From Streptomyces sp. TG1A-8 (GTDB lineage: Bacteria > Actinomycetota > Actinomycetes > Streptomycetales > Streptomycetaceae): a DNA stretch of 64,000 bases. Of this stretch, positions 1-7,115 are shown in pieces. Under the pieces are notes generated by a model, which saw nothing but the letters and a program-made list of their open reading frames with translations, was not told the origin of the DNA and made no database searches. The position numbers and the translations under genes were made by a program. Positions within the stretch are counted from its first letter, which is position 1. Every line of letters begins with the position of its first letter. The DNA lies in assembly GCF_030499535.1 (NCBI RefSeq), contig NZ_JASTLB010000001.1, positions 4,216,001 through 4,280,000 on the forward strand, written 5' to 3'.

Positions 1-271
1 GGGCGTCCAGGTCCAGTTCGCCGCGCTGGTGCAGCAGCAGGAGCGCGGCGGCGGCGACGCCCTTGGTGGCGGAGCGCACGACCTGCGCGGTGTCCGGCTC
101 CCAGGGGGCCGTGCCGTCCACGTCCCGGGCCCCGCCCCACAGGTCCACGACCTTGTGCCCGTCGCGGTACACGGCGACGGCGGCGCCGCGCTCCCCGCCC
201 CGCGCGAAGTTCGCGGCGAACGCCTCCCGGACCGGCTCGAAGCCCTCGGCCACCACGCCGTTCACGTCCAC
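1..271 (-). CDS. Serine hydrolase, beta-lactamase/esterase-B family (partial, N-terminal end only)
   Basis: Only the first 90 codons lie in the window; the gene continues past base 1. The GTG at 271 follows a purine-rich AAGGGGTGGAG stretch. The visible part contains the class C beta-lactamase/EstB nucleophile motif S67-A-T-K70, preceded by a YRDGHKVVDLWGG segment typical of the cytoplasmic EstB/LactB-type serine hydrolases of actinomycetes. No signal peptide is visible, so it is probably an intracellular esterase or peptidase-like enzyme rather than a true beta-lactamase. The substrate cannot be inferred. It lies downstream of the metal transporter operon in the same direction, with about 110 bases between and no clear hairpin. 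Confidence 0.8.
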   Translation of the reverse strand, partial: MDVNGVVAEGFEPVREAFAANFARGGERGAAVAVYRDGHKVVDLWGGARDVDGTAPWEPDTAQVVRSATKGVAAAALLLLHQRGELDLDA

Positions 272-381
272 GCCCGCTCCACCCCTTCGGCCCTGCCTTC
301 GACAGTGAGACCAACACGGACCGCAAGCCTGCGATTCCTTCGTTTCACCGGCCGGTGGGGATCGTTACGCCGCCGTTGCCG

Positions 382-1146
382 TCAGGTCCCGGTGGCCACC
401 GACCTCGGGTCGAAGCCGAACGGCAGTTCCAGGCGGTGGGCCCGCATCAACGCCTCGTCGGACAGCAGCCGTCCGGTCGGGCCGTCCGCCGCGATCACGC
501 CGTCGCTCAGGATCAGCGCGCGCGGGCACAGCTCCAGCGCGTACGGCAGGTCGTGCGTGACCATGAGGACGGTGACGTCCAGCGAGCGCAGGACGTCGGC
601 CAGTTCGCGCCGGGAGGCCGGGTCGAGGTTGGAGGACGGCTCGTCCAGGACGAGGATCTCCGGCTCCGTCGCGAGCACCGTCGCCACCGCGACCCGGCGG
701 CGCTGCCCGAAGGACAGGTGGTGCGGCGGCCGGTCGGCGAAGTCCTGCATGCCGACCCGCTCCAGGGCGGTGCGCACCCGCTCCTCCAGCGCGGCCCCCC
801 TGACCCCGGCGGCGGCCGGACCGAACGCCACGTCCTCCCGCACGGTCGGCATGAACAACTGGTCGTCCGGGTCCTGGAAGACGATGCCGACCTTCTGCCG
901 GACCGTGGCCATGTGCTTCTTGCCGACCGGCAGCCCGGCCACGGTCACCGTGCCGGTGCCGCCGCCCAGGATGCCGTTCAGGTGCAGTACGAGGGTGGTC
1001 TTGCCGGCGCCGTTCGGGCCGAGCAGCGCGACGCGTTCGCCGCGCGCGACGGAGAAGTCCACGCCGAACAGGGCCTGGTGGCCGTCGGGGTAGGCGAAGG
1101 CGAGGCCGGAGACCTCCAGGGAGGCGGGTGCAGTCACAGGGTCCAT
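382..1146 (-). CDS. cbiO: Ni/Co ECF transporter ATPase CbiO/NikO
   Basis: ATP-binding subunit of an energy-coupling-factor metal transporter. It has Walker A GPNGAGKTT, a Q-loop VFQDPDDQLF with the DDQ typical of EcfA/CbiO, an LSFGQRRRVA signature (a variant of LSGGQ), Walker B ILVLDEPSSNLD and an H-loop in VMVTHD-like context. About 254 residues, normal for CbiO. ATG at 1146 overlaps the end of cbiQ by 13 bases; a GTG at 1137 giving a GTGA overlap is an equally good start. It is the last gene of cbiM-cbiQ-cbiO and presumably translationally coupled. Metal specificity (Ni versus Co) cannot be read from the ATPase. Confidence 0.9.
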   Translation of the reverse strand: MDPVTAPASLEVSGLAFAYPDGHQALFGVDFSVARGERVALLGPNGAGKTTLVLHLNGILGGGTGTVTVAGLPVGKKHMATVRQKVGIVFQDPDDQLFMPTVREDVAFGPAAAGVRGAALEERVRTALERVGMQDFADRPPHHLSFGQRRRVAVATVLATEPEILVLDEPSSNLDPASRRELADVLRSLDVTVLMVTHDLPYALELCPRALILSDGVIAADGPTGRLLSDEALMRAHRLELPFGFDPRSVATGT

Positions 1147-1895
1147 CCCAGCACACAGACGGCGAGGGCGGCGCAGGGCAGGGCGAGGGCGGAGGACCAC
1201 TGCGCCCGGGACGCGGTCACCTCGTCGATCACCGGCATCGAACCGGCGTACCCCCGGCTCACCATGGCCAGGTGCACCCGCTCCCCGCGTTCGTAGGAGC
1301 GGATGAACAGCGCGCCGGCGGACTTGGCGAGCACCCCCCAGTGCCGCACGCCCCGCGCCTCGAAGCCGCGCGACTCACGGGCGATGCGCATCCGGCGCAT
1401 CTCGTCGGTGATGACGTCGCCGTAGCGGATCATGAAGGAGGCGATCTGCACGAGCAGCGGCGGCAGTTTCAGCCGTTGCAGTCCGAGCAGCAGTTCGCGC
1501 AGCTCGGTGGTGGCGGCCAGCAGCACCGACGCGGCGACGCCGAGGGTGCCCTTGGCGAGCACGTTCCAGGCGCCCCACAGTCCGCCGGCGCTCAGCGACA
1601 GCCCGAGCACGTGCACCCGCTCGCCCTCGGCGACGAACGGCATCAGCACCGCGAACGCCACGAACGGCACCTCGATCAGCAGCCGTTTGAGCAGGAAGCC
1701 GGCCGGCACGCGCGCGCGGCGCGCGACGTGGGCGAGCAGCACGGCGTACACCGCGAACGCCCACACCGCCCCGCGCGGGGTGGACACCACCACCACCACG
1801 AAGGCGAAGGCGGCGGCCAGCTTGGTGTGCGGCGGCAGGGCGTGCACGGGCGAATGCCCGTGCCGGTAGAGCCGGTGCGCGTGTCCCGCTCCCAC
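1134..1895 (-). CDS. cbiQ: Ni/Co ECF transporter transmembrane component CbiQ/NikQ
   Basis: Transmembrane coupling (EcfT/CbiQ) protein of 253 residues. Hydrophobic segments are followed by the cytoplasmic region with the two short Arg-containing motifs that contact the ATPases: ARESRGF near residue 185 and MVSRGYAG further on. The GTG start at 1895 lies one base after the stop of cbiM, so the genes are coupled. It transmits ATP hydrolysis by CbiO to the substrate-binding CbiM. Length and motif order are those of a complete family member. Confidence 0.9.
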   Translation of the reverse strand: MGAGHAHRLYRHGHSPVHALPPHTKLAAAFAFVVVVVSTPRGAVWAFAVYAVLLAHVARRARVPAGFLLKRLLIEVPFVAFAVLMPFVAEGERVHVLGLSLSAGGLWGAWNVLAKGTLGVAASVLLAATTELRELLLGLQRLKLPPLLVQIASFMIRYGDVITDEMRRMRIARESRGFEARGVRHWGVLAKSAGALFIRSYERGERVHLAMVSRGYAGSMPVIDEVTASRAQWSSALALPCAALAVCVLGWTL

Positions 1896-1896
1896 G

Positions 1897-2949
1897 TCAG
1901 ACCCCGGTGCCCGCGGTCGAGGCGGGCGACACGTCGGTGCCGCGGCGCCTGCGCACGGCCCAGAACACCGTGCTGCCCGCGACGACGGTGACGCCGACGC
2001 CGATCACGCCCGCCAGGCCGCCGGACAGCCGGGCGTCGGCGACGTCCTTCACGCCGTAGCCGGCGAGCGGGGAGCCGGACGCCGTGTGCGGCCTGGCCCC
2101 GGCGTCGATGCCCTTGTCGTGCGCGACCTTCTCCAGGCCGTCGGGGCTGGAGGAGGCGTAGAAGCTGACGAACCCGGCGAGCACCAGCGAGGTGACCAGC
2201 CCGGTGACCCACAGCGTGCGCCGGGAGGTGCGCGCCGCCACGGGCTCCGCGGCGGCCGGGACGTCCACCAGCTCGCCGTCGACCCGCAGCTTGAGCCGTT
2301 GGCGCAGACCGCGCGCGCCGTGCACCAGGTCCGGGCGCACGGCGACGACGGCGCTCACCGTGAGCGCCGTGATCACGGCCTCGCCGACGCCGATCAGGAC
2401 GTGGACGCCGATCATCGCGGTCGCCACCTTGCCGATCGGGACGTCGGTGGTGCCGCCGATCGCGTAGACCAGCGTGAACACGCAGGCCGCGGCCGGCACG
2501 GACACCAGCGCGGCGACGAAGGAGGCGACGGTCACCGCGCGCCGCCTGCGGGGCAGCACGGACAGCAGGGCGCGGAAGACGGCGTACGCCACGACCGTCG
2601 TGGTGACCGCCATGTCGGTGATGTTCACGCCGAGCGCGGTCAGCCCGCCGTCCGCGAACAGCACGCCCTGCATGAGCAGCACGACCGACACGCAGAGCAC
2701 GCCCGTGTACGGCCCGACGAGTATCGCGGCGAGTGCTCCTCCGAGCAGGTGACCGCTGGTGCCGGCCGCCACCGGGAAGTTGAGCATCTGGACGGCGAAG
2801 ATGAAGGCCGCCACCAGGCCCGCCAGCGGGGCCGTGCGTTCGTCGAGTTCGCGGCGGGCACCGCGCAGGCTCACCGCGAGGGCGCCGGCGGCGACCACCC
2901 CGGCGACGGCGGAGGTGGGGGCGTCGATGAATCCGTCAGGTACGTGCAC
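1897..2949 (-). CDS. cbiM: Ni/Co ECF transporter substrate component: CbiM fused to a PDGLE (CbiN/NikN-like) domain
   Basis: Metal-binding S component. It begins with MHVPDGF, the family hallmark in which His2 and the free N-terminus ligate Ni2+ or Co2+, followed by about six hydrophobic segments (residues 1-205). The C-terminal third (about 245-335) has a further membrane segment, the SPDGLEKVA motif of the PDGLE family and a last membrane span, so the normally separate CbiN/NikN accessory is fused here. The GTG start at 2949 has no Shine-Dalgarno and lies seven bases after a TAAAAT hexamer, suggesting a leaderless mRNA. A palindrome matching the Nur (nickel uptake regulator) consensus covers the promoter, which favours nickel as substrate. 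First gene of the operon. Confidence 0.92.
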   Translation of the reverse strand: MHVPDGFIDAPTSAVAGVVAAGALAVSLRGARRELDERTAPLAGLVAAFIFAVQMLNFPVAAGTSGHLLGGALAAILVGPYTGVLCVSVVLLMQGVLFADGGLTALGVNITDMAVTTTVVAYAVFRALLSVLPRRRRAVTVASFVAALVSVPAAACVFTLVYAIGGTTDVPIGKVATAMIGVHVLIGVGEAVITALTVSAVVAVRPDLVHGARGLRQRLKLRVDGELVDVPAAAEPVAARTSRRTLWVTGLVTSLVLAGFVSFYASSSPDGLEKVAHDKGIDAGARPHTASGSPLAGYGVKDVADARLSGGLAGVIGVGVTVVAGSTVFWAVRRRRGTDVSPASTAGTGV

Positions 2950-2955
2950 CGTACG

Positions 2956-2961
2956 ATTTTA
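2956..2961 (-). promoter_or_regulatory. -10 hexamer of a leaderless cbiM promoter
   Basis: TAAAAT read on the minus strand, followed by six bases and then the GTG start codon, so the predicted transcription start coincides with the start codon. A TTGCAA nineteen bases upstream could act as -35 and is itself half of the Nur-like palindrome. No ribosome-binding site lies between. Confidence 0.6.
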
Positions 2962-2969
2962 GGCCCTTG

Positions 2970-2986
2970 TTGCGAAGACCTTGCAA
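2970..2986. promoter_or_regulatory. Candidate Nur (nickel-responsive Fur-family) operator
   Basis: The sequence TTGCGAAGACCTTGCAA matches the published S. coelicolor Nur box tTGCaa-N5-ttGCAA at all positions but one. It lies 21-37 bases upstream of the cbiM start and spans the -35/spacer region, an ideal place for repression by nickel-loaded Nur. The match is read from the sequence; binding is inferred. Confidence 0.65.
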
Positions 2987-3098
2987 GAGAGACCCGATGT
3001 CATCGCCCGGCGGGGTGTGTGCCGGGAAATATGGGACATTGGAGAGGAAGCGGAGGCACAGCTTTCGCATAGGTGACTCAGCGTGAAGGGGCGAGCCG

Positions 3099-3437
3099 AT
3101 GCCCGTGGTCGAACAGTACGCGCGCGTCCACATCGTCACGGACGGGGAGGACCCGGGGGCCGTGCCCGTGCTGCTGCGCTACGACCCCGACGCCGATCCG
3201 CGGTCGGTCCGCGTCGCACTGCCCGGCCCGCACGAGTGGACCTTCCCCCGCGCGCTGCTGGAGCGCGGGCTGCGGACGCCGGCCGGGAGCGGAGACGTCC
3301 GGGTCTGGCCCTGCGGACGCGTCCAGGCCATCGTGGAGTTCCACTCCGAGCGCGGTGTCGCGGTGGTGCAGTTCGAGACCAGGACGCTGCTGCGGTTCCT
3401 CCGCCGCACCCACACGGCGGAGCCGGTCCACAGCTGA
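3099..3437 (+). CDS. ssgE: SsgA-like sporulation/cell-division protein (SALP), SsgE-like
   Basis: A 112-residue member of the actinomycete-specific SsgA-like family. It shows the family core VPVLLRYDPDADP, then HEWTFPRALLERGL and GDVRVWP, followed by a short C-terminal part ending FLRRT. SALPs act during sporulation septation and spore maturation. The position next to the tandem penicillin-binding-protein genes and pmt is that of ssgE in S. coelicolor (from memory), reported there to affect spore separation. ATG at 3099 follows GAAGGGG at good spacing. The stop codon abuts the stop of the convergent PBP gene with no bases between and no terminator. Sub-family assignment rests on context more than on sequence. 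Confidence 0.85.
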   Translation: MPVVEQYARVHIVTDGEDPGAVPVLLRYDPDADPRSVRVALPGPHEWTFPRALLERGLRTPAGSGDVRVWPCGRVQAIVEFHSERGVAVVQFETRTLLRFLRRTHTAEPVHS

Positions 3438-5102
3438 TCAGCCACCCGCCCGCAGCAGCGCCGCCACGATCGGGCCGGCCGTGTCGCCGCCGTGGCCGCC
3501 CGCCTGCACCACGCCCGCCGCGGCGAGGTCGCCCCGGTAGGCGGTGAACCAGCCGTTGGGCTTCTTCTGCCCGTCGACCTCCGCCGAGCCCGTCTTCGCG
3601 CCGTAGTCCGGCCCGAGCCCCGACATCGCCTCGGCGGCCGTGCCGTACGCGGCGGTGTACCGCATCAGCTCGCGCAGCTGGGACAGGGTCGAGGACGACA
3701 GCGTGCGGGACGCGGTGGCCAGCGCCCGGTGGTCCACGGAGGGCGGGACCAGGTAGGGCTGGTGGAAGGCGCCCGTGCGCACCGTCGCGGCGACCGAGGC
3801 CATGTTCAGCGGGTTCATCCGCACCCCGCCCTGCCCGATCAGCGAGGCCGCCTTCGGCGCCGCCGACTGCACCGGCACCGAGCCGTCGAAGCTCGGCACG
3901 CCGATCGCCCAGTCGTTCCGGGACAGCCCGAAGACCTGCTGGGCCTGTTTCGTCAGGTCGGCGTCGCCCAGCTTCTTCGCCTGGCTGATGAAGGCGGTGT
4001 TGCAGGAGCGGGCGAAGCTCGCCCTGAACGTGCCGCCCTTGATCTGGAAGTCGTCGTCGTTGTGGAACGTCCAGCCGCCGTAGGTGACCGTCTTCGGGCA
4101 CGGGTGCGGCTTGTCCACCGAGGCCAGGCCCTTGTCGATCAGCAGCGACGAGGTGATGATCTTCATCGTGGAGCCCGGGGCCAGCGAGCCCTGGAAGGCG
4201 GTGTTGAAGCCGTGCCCGCTGTTGGCGACCGCGAGGATCTCACCCGTGGAGGGCCGCAGCAGCACCACCGAGGCCCGCGCCCGCCCGGTCACCTGCTGCT
4301 CGGCCACCGCCTGCAGGGCGGGGTCCAGCGTGGTGCGCACCGTGCCCGCGGTGCCCCTGCTCAGCTCCAGCAGCGTCTTGTCGGACAGCTTCGCCGCCCT
4401 GGCCGCCTTGCCGCGCACCACCCGCAGCTCCACGCCCGCCCTGCCGCCGGCCGTCTTGCCGTACTTCTCCCGCAGCCCGTCCAGCACCGTGCCCAGCGAC
4501 GGGTACTTCGCGGCCGTCAGTTCGCCGCCGTCCCGGTCCAGCGCCTTGACCGGCGGGGTGCCCGACTCGCCGGTGACCAGCGTGTCCCCGTCCCTGAGGT
4601 CGGGGTGGACGACGGAGGCGTGCCAGTCGACCAGCGGCTTGCCGTCACCCGCCCGCCGCACGACGGTCAGCGCGCTGTCGTAGGCGAGCGGCTTGGCCAG
4701 GCCCCGGTACGACACGGTCGCCCGCACGGAGAAGGGCACCGTGTCCCCCTTGGCCGGGCCGGGAGCCAGCGTGACGTCCTTCAGGTGGGCGTCCTCGGCG
4801 GAGCCGGTGAGGAGGGCGGTGGCGGCGGACGGGTCGTCGGTGGCCGCCGCGGCCCGTGCGACGCCACCCTGCTGCCAGGCGGTGAGGAAGCGCGTGGCGG
4901 CGGTGCGCACCTCGGCCGCGGACAGCGGGCCCGTCCTCACGGCCGGGCGGGCGGCCAGGGTGGACGCCCGCCCGTCGGCCGCCGCTCCGCCGCCGTACAG
5001 GGCGTACACGCCCACCCCGGCCCCGACGGCGACCACGGCGACCGCGCCCAGCACGACCACGCCGGTCTTCCGCCGCCCGGCGACGTGTCTTCTCTTGCCC
5101 AC
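3438..5102 (-). CDS. Class B penicillin-binding protein with MecA_N (NTF2-like) domain, downstream copy
   Basis: Membrane-anchored D,D-transpeptidase for peptidoglycan cross-linking, 554 residues. A basic N-terminus and one membrane span (about residues 10-35) are followed by an NTF2-like MecA_N domain (about 60-175), a linker region and the transpeptidase domain with S311-T-M-K, S366-C-N and K503-T-G. All catalytic motifs are intact. GTG at 5102 was chosen because GGAGGA lies about nine bases upstream; the upstream in-frame extension has no hydrophobic or domain character. It is a paralogue of the gene immediately upstream (96 bases apart, same strand), so the pair is probably a tandem duplication, co-transcribed. 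Convergent with ssgE. Confidence 0.9.
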   Translation of the reverse strand: MGKRRHVAGRRKTGVVVLGAVAVVAVGAGVGVYALYGGGAAADGRASTLAARPAVRTGPLSAAEVRTAATRFLTAWQQGGVARAAAATDDPSAATALLTGSAEDAHLKDVTLAPGPAKGDTVPFSVRATVSYRGLAKPLAYDSALTVVRRAGDGKPLVDWHASVVHPDLRDGDTLVTGESGTPPVKALDRDGGELTAAKYPSLGTVLDGLREKYGKTAGGRAGVELRVVRGKAARAAKLSDKTLLELSRGTAGTVRTTLDPALQAVAEQQVTGRARASVVLLRPSTGEILAVANSGHGFNTAFQGSLAPGSTMKIITSSLLIDKGLASVDKPHPCPKTVTYGGWTFHNDDDFQIKGGTFRASFARSCNTAFISQAKKLGDADLTKQAQQVFGLSRNDWAIGVPSFDGSVPVQSAAPKAASLIGQGGVRMNPLNMASVAATVRTGAFHQPYLVPPSVDHRALATASRTLSSSTLSQLRELMRYTAAYGTAAEAMSGLGPDYGAKTGSAEVDGQKKPNGWFTAYRGDLAAAGVVQAGGHGGDTAGPIVAALLRAGG

Positions 5103-5198
5103 AGCCTCAGTTCCTCCGCACCTTTCCCGGGTGTCCCGCGGCCCCCGCACACCCCAACGACGTCAACCACCCTAGAGTCCCCGCCCGTGCGGGTGACG

Positions 5199-6866
5199 TC
5201 ACGCCGCACTCCGTAGCACGCTTGCGACAATGGGCCCGGCCGCGTCGACGCCGTGGCCGCCGTCCTGGACCATCGCGGCTGCGGCGACGTCGCCCCGGTA
5301 CCCGGTGAACCAGCTGTCGGGCCGGGCGTGCCCGTCCACCTCGGCCGAGCCCGTCTTGGCGCCGACGTCCCCGCCGAGCCCGGCCATCACACCGGCCGCG
5401 GTGCCGCTGCGCGCGGTGCGGTTCATCATCGCGCGCAACTGCCGGGTGGTGCCGGCCGACAGCCCCCGCGCGCGGGCCGGGGTGCGGTCGTCCAGGCCCA
5501 GCGGCACGATCACCGGCTGCCGGAAGACGCCGGTCGCCGCGGTCGCCGTCGCCGAGGCCATGTTCAGCGGGCTCATCTGCACCTGGCCCTGGCCGATCAG
5601 GGCGGCGGCGGTGTCGGGGCCGCCGGCCGCGGGGACCCGGCCGTCGAAGGACGGCACCCCGATCTTCCAGTCGTTCCGGCCGAGCCCGAAGCGGTCCTGG
5701 GCCTCCTTGGTGAGGGAGTCCACCCGCACCGAGTCCGCGAACTTCACGAACGCCGTGTTGCAGGAGCGCGCGAAGCTCTCGGAGAGGGTGGCGTGCTCGT
5801 CGGGCGCCAGGCCCCTGAGGTTCTGGAAGGTCTGGCTCTGCCACACCGCCGACGCCGGGCACGGCGCCGGGCCGTCCGCCGTGGTCAGGCCGCTGTCGAT
5901 GAGGGTCGCCGCGCTGATGATTTTCATGGTGGAGCCGGGGGCGCGCTCGCCGAGCAGGGCCGCGTCGAAGCCGTCGACGCGGTTGTTGGCGACGGCCAGG
6001 ATCTCGCCCGTGCTGGGCTTGACGGCCACCACGGAGGACTCGCCGTACTTCGCCACCTGCGTCTCCGCCGCCGCCTGCGCGCCCGCGCTGAGCGTCGTGC
6101 GCAGCCTGCCCGCCCGGCCCTCGGCGAGGGTGAGCAGGGGGGTGTCGGCGCTCCCGCCGTCCCCGGCGCCGTAACCGCCGTCCGTGCCGTCCCCCACGGC
6201 GCCCTCGTGCCGGATCACCAGCTCCACCCCCGGCCGGCCGCCCGCCTTGTCGCCGTAGCGCCGGCGCAGCTCGTCCAGGATCGGCCCGAGGGAGGGGTAC
6301 TTCTCCTTCGTCAGCACCGCCCCGTCACGGTCCACGGCGTCGATCGGCGGGTCCGCGGACTCGCCCGTCACCAGCGTGTCCCCCGTCCGCAGCCGCGGGT
6401 GGACGACGGAGGGCTGCCAGTCGACCAGGGCCCGGTGGGAGGTCCTGCCGCGCACGACCGTCAGCCGGCTCCGGTAGGTGAGCGGCCGGGACCTGCCGCC
6501 GTACGACACCTTCGCCCTCACCGTGAACGGCACGGTGGCGCCGCTGGGCGTGCCGGGCGTGATGCGCACGGCGCCGATGTGCGCGTCGTCGGCGTAGGCG
6601 GTCAGCAGCGCACGGGCCGCGTCGGGGTAGTTGGTGTACCGCGCCGCGGTGGCGGCCTCCCCCTTCTCCCAGGCGGCGAAGAACTCCGCGGTCGTCGCCC
6701 CGACCTCGTCGGCGCCGGGCGGCCCGGTCCGCACGGGCGCGGGGCCGCCGCCCGCGGTCCCGCTCCCGTTCAGCGCGGACGCGATGTTCATGAGCCCGTA
6801 CCCGGCTCCGCCCACCAGCGCCGCACACACCCCGCCGACGACGGCGGCCTTGGCCCCCTTGCGCAT
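5199..6866 (-). CDS. Class B penicillin-binding protein with MecA_N (NTF2-like) domain, upstream copy
   Basis: 555-residue paralogue of the following gene with the same layout: membrane anchor at about residues 8-30, MecA_N domain, then transpeptidase with S312-T-M-K, S368-C-N and K504-T-G. It carries an extra acidic/Gly-rich insert (GDGTDGGYGAGDGG) before the transpeptidase domain that the downstream copy lacks. ATG at 6866 lies eight bases after GGGGAGGGA. The MecA_N fold is best known from low-affinity PBP2a-type enzymes, but in Streptomyces it is common in native PBPs, so beta-lactam resistance should not be assumed. A probable role in sporulation or hyphal wall synthesis is inferred from the neighbouring ssgE. 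Confidence 0.9.
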   Translation of the reverse strand: MRKGAKAAVVGGVCAALVGGAGYGLMNIASALNGSGTAGGGPAPVRTGPPGADEVGATTAEFFAAWEKGEAATAARYTNYPDAARALLTAYADDAHIGAVRITPGTPSGATVPFTVRAKVSYGGRSRPLTYRSRLTVVRGRTSHRALVDWQPSVVHPRLRTGDTLVTGESADPPIDAVDRDGAVLTKEKYPSLGPILDELRRRYGDKAGGRPGVELVIRHEGAVGDGTDGGYGAGDGGSADTPLLTLAEGRAGRLRTTLSAGAQAAAETQVAKYGESSVVAVKPSTGEILAVANNRVDGFDAALLGERAPGSTMKIISAATLIDSGLTTADGPAPCPASAVWQSQTFQNLRGLAPDEHATLSESFARSCNTAFVKFADSVRVDSLTKEAQDRFGLGRNDWKIGVPSFDGRVPAAGGPDTAAALIGQGQVQMSPLNMASATATAATGVFRQPVIVPLGLDDRTPARARGLSAGTTRQLRAMMNRTARSGTAAGVMAGLGGDVGAKTGSAEVDGHARPDSWFTGYRGDVAAAAMVQDGGHGVDAAGPIVASVLRSAA

Positions 6867-7020
6867 GACGCGAGTCCCTCCCCGATCCCCGTGAGTACCT
6901 GTCCGGTTCATCCCTGAACACGTTCAAAAACAGGTTGTACCCTGCACTGTAAGCGGTTTCGAGGCTTCCGGGACAGGGGTTTCGGAGAGTTTCCCGAACA
7001 GGGGGACGGGCGTTCACCGG

Positions 7021-7049
7021 GGTCTGCCGGGCCGGCGGGCCGGCAGACC
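7021..7049 (-). terminator. Hairpin between pmt and the PBP genes
   Basis: Arms GGTCTGCCGG and CCGGCAGACC (10 bp) around a 9-base GC loop. It follows a longer hairpin on the same side of pmt, so the two act as a double barrier for transcription leaving pmt. No U-tract, as usual in Streptomyces. Confidence 0.6.
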
Positions 7050-7062
7050 CCGGCGGCCGACG

Positions 7063-7105
7063 ACGACCACGGGGGCACGGCGTGCTGCCGTGCCCCCGTG
7101 GTCGT
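7063..7105 (-). terminator. Strong hairpin terminator of pmt
   Basis: A perfect 19-bp stem (ACGACCACGGGGGCACGGC and its complement) with a 5-base GTGCT loop, starting 11 bases after the pmt stop codon. Confidence 0.8.
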
Positions 7106-7115
7106 GTCCGCCCGG

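Noticed and set aside
2950..3098. Cobalamin riboswitch upstream of cbiM
   Set aside because: Only 150 bases separate cbiM from ssgE, there is no B12-box-like sequence, and the promoter appears leaderless, leaving no room for a riboswitch.
6915..6926. TGAAC-AC-GTTCA palindrome upstream of the PBP genes as a LexA box
   Set aside because: Actinobacterial SOS boxes need a four-base spacer (GAAC-N4-GTTC); here it is two.
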